Positions 59,405 to 64,000 of a stretch of DNA of 64,000 bases are shown one piece after another. The notes beneath the pieces were generated by a model, which searched no databases, was not told where the DNA came from, and saw only the letters and a program-made list of their open reading frames with translations. The stretch comes from CBDCYH01 sp965224105 (GTDB lineage Bacteria > Bacteroidota > Rhodothermia > Rhodothermales > JABDKH01), in contig CBDCYH010000001.1 in NCBI GenBank assembly GCA_965224105.1, positions 310,001-374,000 on the forward strand, read 5' to 3'. The translations under genes and the position numbers were made by a program. Position 1 is the first letter of the stretch. Every line of letters begins with the position of its first letter.

Positions 59405-60496
59405 TTACATGCCGTGTACACTATAGCCCAGTGCCGCCAAAATCTTATGAGCTGAATCCGCCTCACCCTGGGAATCGAACGACAGTCTGAATGTGCCCCC
59501 TGTGCCTTCGCGCAATTTCAATAGTTCAATGTCTTTTATGTTGATATCGTTTTCGAAGAGCGAATGCGTTAACGTTTTTAGTGCGCCCGGTTCATCGATG
59601 AGGCCGACGTACAGATCGGCGAGCGGGTAGAGGAAACCCTTACCCCGAGATGGGATATGCTGCCTCGATTGTGCGGCCGCTTCAAATTGTTTTTCAATCT
59701 CCGTGTAGTCCTCCTCGATGATTCTGTTTCTTGTCTGTTGGATTGCGGATGCCATATCAGCGAGAGCGTCGAGGATGTTCGTGTGGTTTGAAGCGAGGAT
59801 GTCTCTCCAAATCTCAAACGAAGAGGATGCAATTCTGGTCATGTCGCGGAATCCGCCAGCGGCAAGTTCGCCGAACGCAGGAGTGTTACTCGACGCTACT
59901 TGCATTAGGTTAACGGCAAGTAATTGCGGTAGGTGAGACGTTCGAGCAGCGAGTTCATCGTGTTCGTCGGCCGGCATTACCACGATTCGTGCGCCAAGCG
60001 CTTTAACAAATTCGACAAGGAGAGGATTGGCGGCTTCAAACGCACGGGGTGCTTCATCACTTGTCAAAACCCACACTGCGTTTTCGAAGAGATATGGTTC
60101 GGATGATGCAAACCCGCGGTGTTCGGAGCCAGCCATCGGGTGTCCACCGACAAACGTTGCGGATGCCGGAAGAAATGCATGCGCAATCTCACATACGGGT
60201 AGTTTAACAGATGATACATCCGTGACAATCGCCCCAGCATCCAATGAAGGTGCTATCGATTGTATAATCTTGCCCAGCGTCCGGATCGGCACAGCAAGGA
60301 TTACGATTGTACTTCCTCGCGGAGAGTCGGACAAGTCGCTGGCTATCCTATCGATTACCCCAATCTCCGAGGCCTCCTGGCAGACCTTCGAGTCGGCATC
60401 AAGCCCAACAATGGTGATATCAGATCCGTAGTGTTTCTTCGCTGCTCGGGCAATAGAACCGCCAATCAGTCCGAGTCCTATAATGCTGATTTGCAT
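59405..60496 (-). CDS. tyrA: Prephenate dehydrogenase with ACT domain
   Basis: This enzyme oxidatively decarboxylates prephenate in tyrosine synthesis. The Rossmann motif is IIGLGLIGGSIARA (residues 4-17). GGHPMAGSEHRGF (about 130-142) contains the catalytic His, and SHLPQLLAVN (about 200) adds the second conserved His. The C-terminal ACT domain (about 290-360: VGLIDEPGALKTLTHSLFEN, partly shown) is the usual tyrosine-feedback module. The frame is open to 60547, but the ATG at 60496 begins the nucleotide-binding motif. It is divergent from the rhomboid gene. Confidence 0.93.
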   Translation of the reverse strand: MQISIIGLGLIGGSIARAAKKHYGSDITIVGLDADSKVCQEASEIGVIDRIASDLSDSPRGSTIVILAVPIRTLGKIIQSIAPSLDAGAIVTDVSSVKLPVCEIAHAFLPASATFVGGHPMAGSEHRGFASSEPYLFENAVWVLTSDEAPRAFEAANPLLVEFVKALGARIVVMPADEHDELAARTSHLPQLLAVNLMQVASSNTPAFGELAAGGFRDMTRIASSSFEIWRDILASNHTNILDALADMASAIQQTRNRIIEEDYTEIEKQFEAAAQSRQHIPSRGKGFLYPLADLYVGLIDEPGALKTLTHSLFENDINIKDIELLKLREGTGGTFRLSFDSQGEADSAHKILAALGYSVHGM

Positions 60497-60577
60497 TGGC
60501 TTATAATGAAGGGCCTTGCGGGAATAAATGCAGTATATTCTGCACAATCGATTCTATTCACAAACCGTACTGTATTC

Positions 60578-61354
60578 ATGCTACTTCCAATCAGCGACGA
60601 CGATCGTCATCTGACGCGTTTTGCGTACGTCACTGCGGCATTGATTGTGATCAACGTACTTGTTTTTGTTTTTCTACAGCAGCTTGGTGCCGAGGGTAAT
60701 GCTTTTACAGCTGGATTCAGCGTGATTCCGTATGAGGTTGTGAATGGGATTGATCTTGTCACACCACAGACAATCAACATCCAGGGTCAGCAAGTAAGTA
60801 TACCGCAGGCCCCGGGACCCGCGCCAATATATCTTACAATTCTCACGGCAATGTTCATGCACGGTGGACTAATGCACCTTGGGGGGAATATGTTATACCT
60901 CTGGATATTTGGTGACAATATCGAAGAGCGTTTTGGCATACCCATTTTTCTGCTGCTCTATTTCGGGACGGGTATTGCAGCGACGTTTGCGCAAATAGTT
61001 CTGAACCCGGATGGCGTGATTCCCAACCTTGGTGCATCCGGAGCAATTTCGGGAATTCTCGGTGCTTATCTGGTGTTGTTTCCGAAGAACAAGGTGAGGG
61101 CATTGTTTTTCTACCAGATGGTTACCATTCCAGCTATGCTTGCACTGGGAGTGTGGATTGGACTCCAGCTATTCCAGGGAATGGGATCCTTGGGGGCGAC
61201 CGGCGGTGGCGTTGCGTACGGCGCTCACATCGGCGGATTCATTGCTGGTGCTCTTGCCGCAATGGTATTGAAACGAATTATCCCTGACGAACAGCTTGTT
61301 GATAAACGAGCAACGACGCGTACGTTTTCCAGACAAAAACGTCGCCGGTCTTAA
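60578..61354 (+). CDS. Rhomboid family intramembrane serine protease
   Basis: This is a 258-residue, six-helix membrane protease. From the ATG at 60578 the oxyanion/loop segment is HGGLMHLGGNMLYLW (about 95-109, with Asn104), the nucleophile Ser154 lies in LGASGAISG, and the base His217 in GAHIGGFIAG. A periplasmic insertion between helices 1 and 2 (residues 45-85) is rich in Pro and Gln. The C-terminal tail is basic (KRIIPDEQL, RQKRRRS). The frame opens at 60260 inside tyrA, but that part is not rhomboid. It ends 3 bp from the convergent clpC gene. Confidence 0.92.
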   Translation: MLLPISDDDRHLTRFAYVTAALIVINVLVFVFLQQLGAEGNAFTAGFSVIPYEVVNGIDLVTPQTINIQGQQVSIPQAPGPAPIYLTILTAMFMHGGLMHLGGNMLYLWIFGDNIEERFGIPIFLLLYFGTGIAATFAQIVLNPDGVIPNLGASGAISGILGAYLVLFPKNKVRALFFYQMVTIPAMLALGVWIGLQLFQGMGSLGATGGGVAYGAHIGGFIAGALAAMVLKRIIPDEQLVDKRATTRTFSRQKRRRS

Positions 61355-61357
61355 TTC

Positions 61358-63961
61358 TTAAGCCGCAGGCTCGGAAGGCTCGGTTGAGTCACTAGCTGAG
61401 GGCGAATCCTGTTCGTCCGTATCCGTCTTGGAATCTGACTGCACGTCAGCAGTTTCTGGTTCAGGTGGTGCCTTCGTGATATTGAAGATCAGTTCGTTGT
61501 TCGCCTCGTCTCCGTCATGATCGATAAGGATGGAGTCGCCTTCTCCCAAACCGTTGCCAAGGATGGCCTCGGCCATTGGATCCTCAATGTATTTTTGAAT
61601 CGCTCGTCGCAGCGGTCTTGCGCCAAATTTCGGATCGTAACCTTTGGTAAGAAGAAACTCTTTGCCGGCTTCCGTTAGGGTGATATCGATACCAATATCA
61701 GTTGCCCGGCCAAACAGATCCTCTCCCATGAGGTCGATGATATTGAAGACATGCTCGCGTTCAAGCGGATGAAATACGATTACATCGTCGATCCTGTTCA
61801 GGAATTCCGGATTGAAAACGCGTTTCAGGGCATCCTCGACAGTACTCTTCATCGCCTGGTAGTCAAAAGTTACCGATCCTTGCGAGAAGCCAATCCCTTT
61901 GCCGAGGTTCTTAATGTCCCGAGCTCCAATATTGGATGTCATGATGATGATCGTATTGCGGAAGTCAACCTTTCGGCCAAGTCCATCCGTTAGAATGCCA
62001 TCATCAAGCACCTGCAGTAGGATGTTGAAGACATCCGGATGTGCTTTCTCAATCTCATCCAAAAGAACAACCGAGTAAGGCTTCCGTCTTACTTTTTCTG
62101 TTAGCTGTCCACCTTCCTCGTAGCCGACATATCCTGGAGGCGCTCCGACAAGTCTACTCACCGCGAATTTCTCCATGTACTCAGACATGTCAATCCGAAT
62201 CAGCGAATCTTGTGAGTCGAAGAGGTATTGGGTTAGAACCTTGGCCATTTCAGTCTTGCCAACGCCGGTTGGTCCGAGGAAAATGAAAGAGCCGATGGGT
62301 CTTTTCGGATCCTTAAGTCCGGCGCGAGTCCTACGAATGGCGCGCGAAAGCTTTTGAACTGCTTCGTCTTGTCCGATGACGCGCTCTTTGAGTTCATCTT
62401 CCATCCGGAGGAGCTTCTTGCTTTCGGGTTCAGAGATCTTGTCAACCGGAATGCCTGTCATCATCGCTACAACTTGCGAAATGTCTTTGACGGTTACGTC
62501 GTGGACCTCCGTTTCTGCCTTGCGCTCCCACTCAAGCTTCGACTCTTCGAGTTGGTCGAGAAGTTTTTTCTCCGTGTCTCTCAGCCGGGCGGCTTCTTCG
62601 AATCGTTGGCTTTTCACAACCTTATTCTTCTGGTCTCGGATTTGCTCGATTTCCTCTTCCAGTTTCAGAATCTCTTCCGGCACCCGGATATTGCCTAAGT
62701 GCACGCGCGCTCCAGCTTCGTCCATCACGTCGATCGCCTTGTCTGGCAGATATCGGTCTGTGATGTATCGCTCGGACAGCTGTACAGATAGCGTGAGGGC
62801 CTCCTCGGAATAGCGGACGTTGTGATGTTCTTCGTACTTGTCCTTGATATTCCGCAAGATCTCAATCGCTTCCTCTGCAGTCGCCGGATCGACAAGAATT
62901 TTTTGGAAGCGCCTGTCAAGTGCTCCGTCTTTTTCGATGTATTGCCGGTATTCATCAAGGGTGGTGGCACCGATGCACTGGATTTCGCCTCGTGCGAGGG
63001 CGGGCTTAAACATATTGGAAGCGTCGAGACTTCCCGACGCACCCCCTGCTCCAACGATCGTGTGCAGCTCGTCGATAAAGAGAATAACATCGGGAGATTT
63101 TTCGAGTTCGTTCATCACCGCTTTCATTCTCTCTTCGAACTGCCCGCGGTACTTGGTTCCGGCTACGAGGGCGGCGAGATCTAGTGTTACAATGCGCTTG
63201 TCATAGAGGACTCGGGACACCTTTCGCTGCACGATCCGCATTGCAAGGCCTTCGGCAATTGCCGTTTTCCCTACTCCCGGTTCTCCTATGAGAACTGGAT
63301 TGTTTTTCTTGCGTCGGCTAAGAACTTGCGCGACGCGTTCGATTTCACCCTCACGACCGACAACAGGATCGAGCTTGTCTTCTTCGGCCAATTTTGTCAG
63401 GTCGCGACCAAAGTTGTCGAGAACAGGCGTTTTACTCTTTTCCATTTTGCCACGCTCTTTATAGCTGCCGGAGGACCTGCCCGACGAGGAGCCACTGCTG
63501 CTGCTTCCGCGTGGGGTGGTCTTTCCGCTAATTATTGAATCGAGTTCGGCGCGCACGGCGTCGTACGTGATTGAGAATCCTTGTTGCAATATTTGCGCCG
63601 CAATGTTCTCGTCATCTCGGAGCAATGACAGCAGGAGGTGCTCGGTGCCAATTACGTCGCTCTTGTAGAGTTTTGCCTCGAGATAGGTAATCTTGAGTAC
63701 CTTTTCCGCTTGTTTCGTGAGCGGAATATTCCCTACGGTAAGTGTTCCCCCGGTGCTACGGACCGTGTCCTCTACGGCCTTCTTCAGTTTGAACAGGTCA
63801 CACCCTAGATTGCGCAGGATCTTGACCGCAATGCCTTCACCCTCCCGGATGATACCAAGGAGCAGATGTTCAGTCCCGATGTAGTCGTGTCCCAGCCGGA
63901 TCGCTTCCTCCCGGCTGTACGATATCACGTCCCGGACTCGATTAGAAAAATTGCCTTCCAT
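61358..63961 (-). CDS. clpC: ATP-dependent Clp protease ATP-binding subunit ClpC
   Basis: ClpC is an AAA+ unfoldase that feeds ClpP. The N domain (1-145) has two Clp_N repeats. The first ATPase has Walker A GEPGVGKTAIAEG (about 225) and LFIDELHTIVGAG. The middle has a UVR-type helix pair (about 440-475: RDQKNKVVKSQRFEEAARLRD, partly shown). The second ATPase has Walker A GPTGVGKTEMAKVL (about 565) and LLDEIEKAHPDVFNILLQ. GFSQG in the C terminus is the ClpP-loop region. A C-terminal tail (about 820-867) is acidic and rich in Ser, Thr and Pro, longer than in Bacillus. mcsAB and ctsR are not in view. It begins 39 bp from the window edge. Confidence 0.96.
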   Translation of the reverse strand: MEGNFSNRVRDVISYSREEAIRLGHDYIGTEHLLLGIIREGEGIAVKILRNLGCDLFKLKKAVEDTVRSTGGTLTVGNIPLTKQAEKVLKITYLEAKLYKSDVIGTEHLLLSLLRDDENIAAQILQQGFSITYDAVRAELDSIISGKTTPRGSSSSGSSSGRSSGSYKERGKMEKSKTPVLDNFGRDLTKLAEEDKLDPVVGREGEIERVAQVLSRRKKNNPVLIGEPGVGKTAIAEGLAMRIVQRKVSRVLYDKRIVTLDLAALVAGTKYRGQFEERMKAVMNELEKSPDVILFIDELHTIVGAGGASGSLDASNMFKPALARGEIQCIGATTLDEYRQYIEKDGALDRRFQKILVDPATAEEAIEILRNIKDKYEEHHNVRYSEEALTLSVQLSERYITDRYLPDKAIDVMDEAGARVHLGNIRVPEEILKLEEEIEQIRDQKNKVVKSQRFEEAARLRDTEKKLLDQLEESKLEWERKAETEVHDVTVKDISQVVAMMTGIPVDKISEPESKKLLRMEDELKERVIGQDEAVQKLSRAIRRTRAGLKDPKRPIGSFIFLGPTGVGKTEMAKVLTQYLFDSQDSLIRIDMSEYMEKFAVSRLVGAPPGYVGYEEGGQLTEKVRRKPYSVVLLDEIEKAHPDVFNILLQVLDDGILTDGLGRKVDFRNTIIIMTSNIGARDIKNLGKGIGFSQGSVTFDYQAMKSTVEDALKRVFNPEFLNRIDDVIVFHPLEREHVFNIIDLMGEDLFGRATDIGIDITLTEAGKEFLLTKGYDPKFGARPLRRAIQKYIEDPMAEAILGNGLGEGDSILIDHDGDEANNELIFNITKAPPEPETADVQSDSKTDTDEQDSPSASDSTEPSEPAA

Positions 63962-64000
63962 CAGACTGAAATATTTGCGCTACGCCACCAAAATATCGGC

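Noticed and set aside
60260..60577. N-terminal extension of the rhomboid frame
   Set aside because: It runs through the tyrA start region on the other strand and is not rhomboid-like.

Overview
The window reads as chromosomal DNA of an uncultured, probably aquatic member of the Bacteroidota side of the tree, most likely Rhodothermota or Balneolota. This is an inference from gene content: type IX secretion (T9SS) type A C-terminal sorting domains, two GWxTD-domain proteins, a Bacteroidota-type conserved protein often mislabelled 'ABC transporter ATPase' next to xseB, an MqnA-like protein beside smpB, a CPXCG cysteine-rich mini-protein, and an S16 ribosomal protein with a very long tail. Coding density is high. 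I saw no tRNA or rRNA gene, CRISPR array, insertion sequence or prophage.

Layout. 1-6.9 kb: a potassium channel cut by the left edge, a conserved protein, xseB, an SDR oxidoreductase, a lipoprotein with two DsbA-like domains, a PhzF-family protein, an unrecognised protein and xseA. 7-13 kb: a phosphatase/fructosamine-kinase pair that looks like a protein-deglycation operon, a serine-beta-lactamase-fold protein whose catalytic Ser and Tyr are both replaced, a site-2 protease, a small barrel-like protein, a HAD phosphatase and a PilX-like protein. 13-22 kb: an OPT transporter, DNA polymerase I, an active/inactive M16 peptidase pair, two PspC-domain proteins and 5-formyl-THF cyclo-ligase. 22-27.5 kb: a translation and secretion cluster ffh-rpsP-rimM-trmD-rplS-(MqnA-like)-smpB. 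27.5-32.3 kb: two GWxTD proteins in tandem. 32.3-41.5 kb, minus strand: purE, an M48 protease, lemA, ftsK, a small membrane protein, an antiporter fused to RCK and PTS-EIIA-like domains, and infA.

41.6-57.7 kb is the most unusual part. A minus-strand operon of three proteins resembling type IV minor pilins in PilV-PilW-PilX order, but without a recognisable prepilin leader, ends in a strong intrinsic terminator. Diverging from it is a 13.5-kb array of four paralogous secreted proteins of about 1,110-1,130 residues. Each overlaps the next by 4 bp and each ends in a nearly identical sorting domain. The fourth is a mosaic: its N-terminal half matches the second paralogue and its C-terminal half matches the third, including an 836-bp tract that I read as identical base for base. 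The array may encode a set of co-translated, T9SS-exported surface proteins that is kept similar by gene conversion.

57.7-64 kb: a cupin, a CPXCG protein, gcvT, tyrA (with ACT domain), a rhomboid protease and clpC, which starts 39 bp before the right edge.
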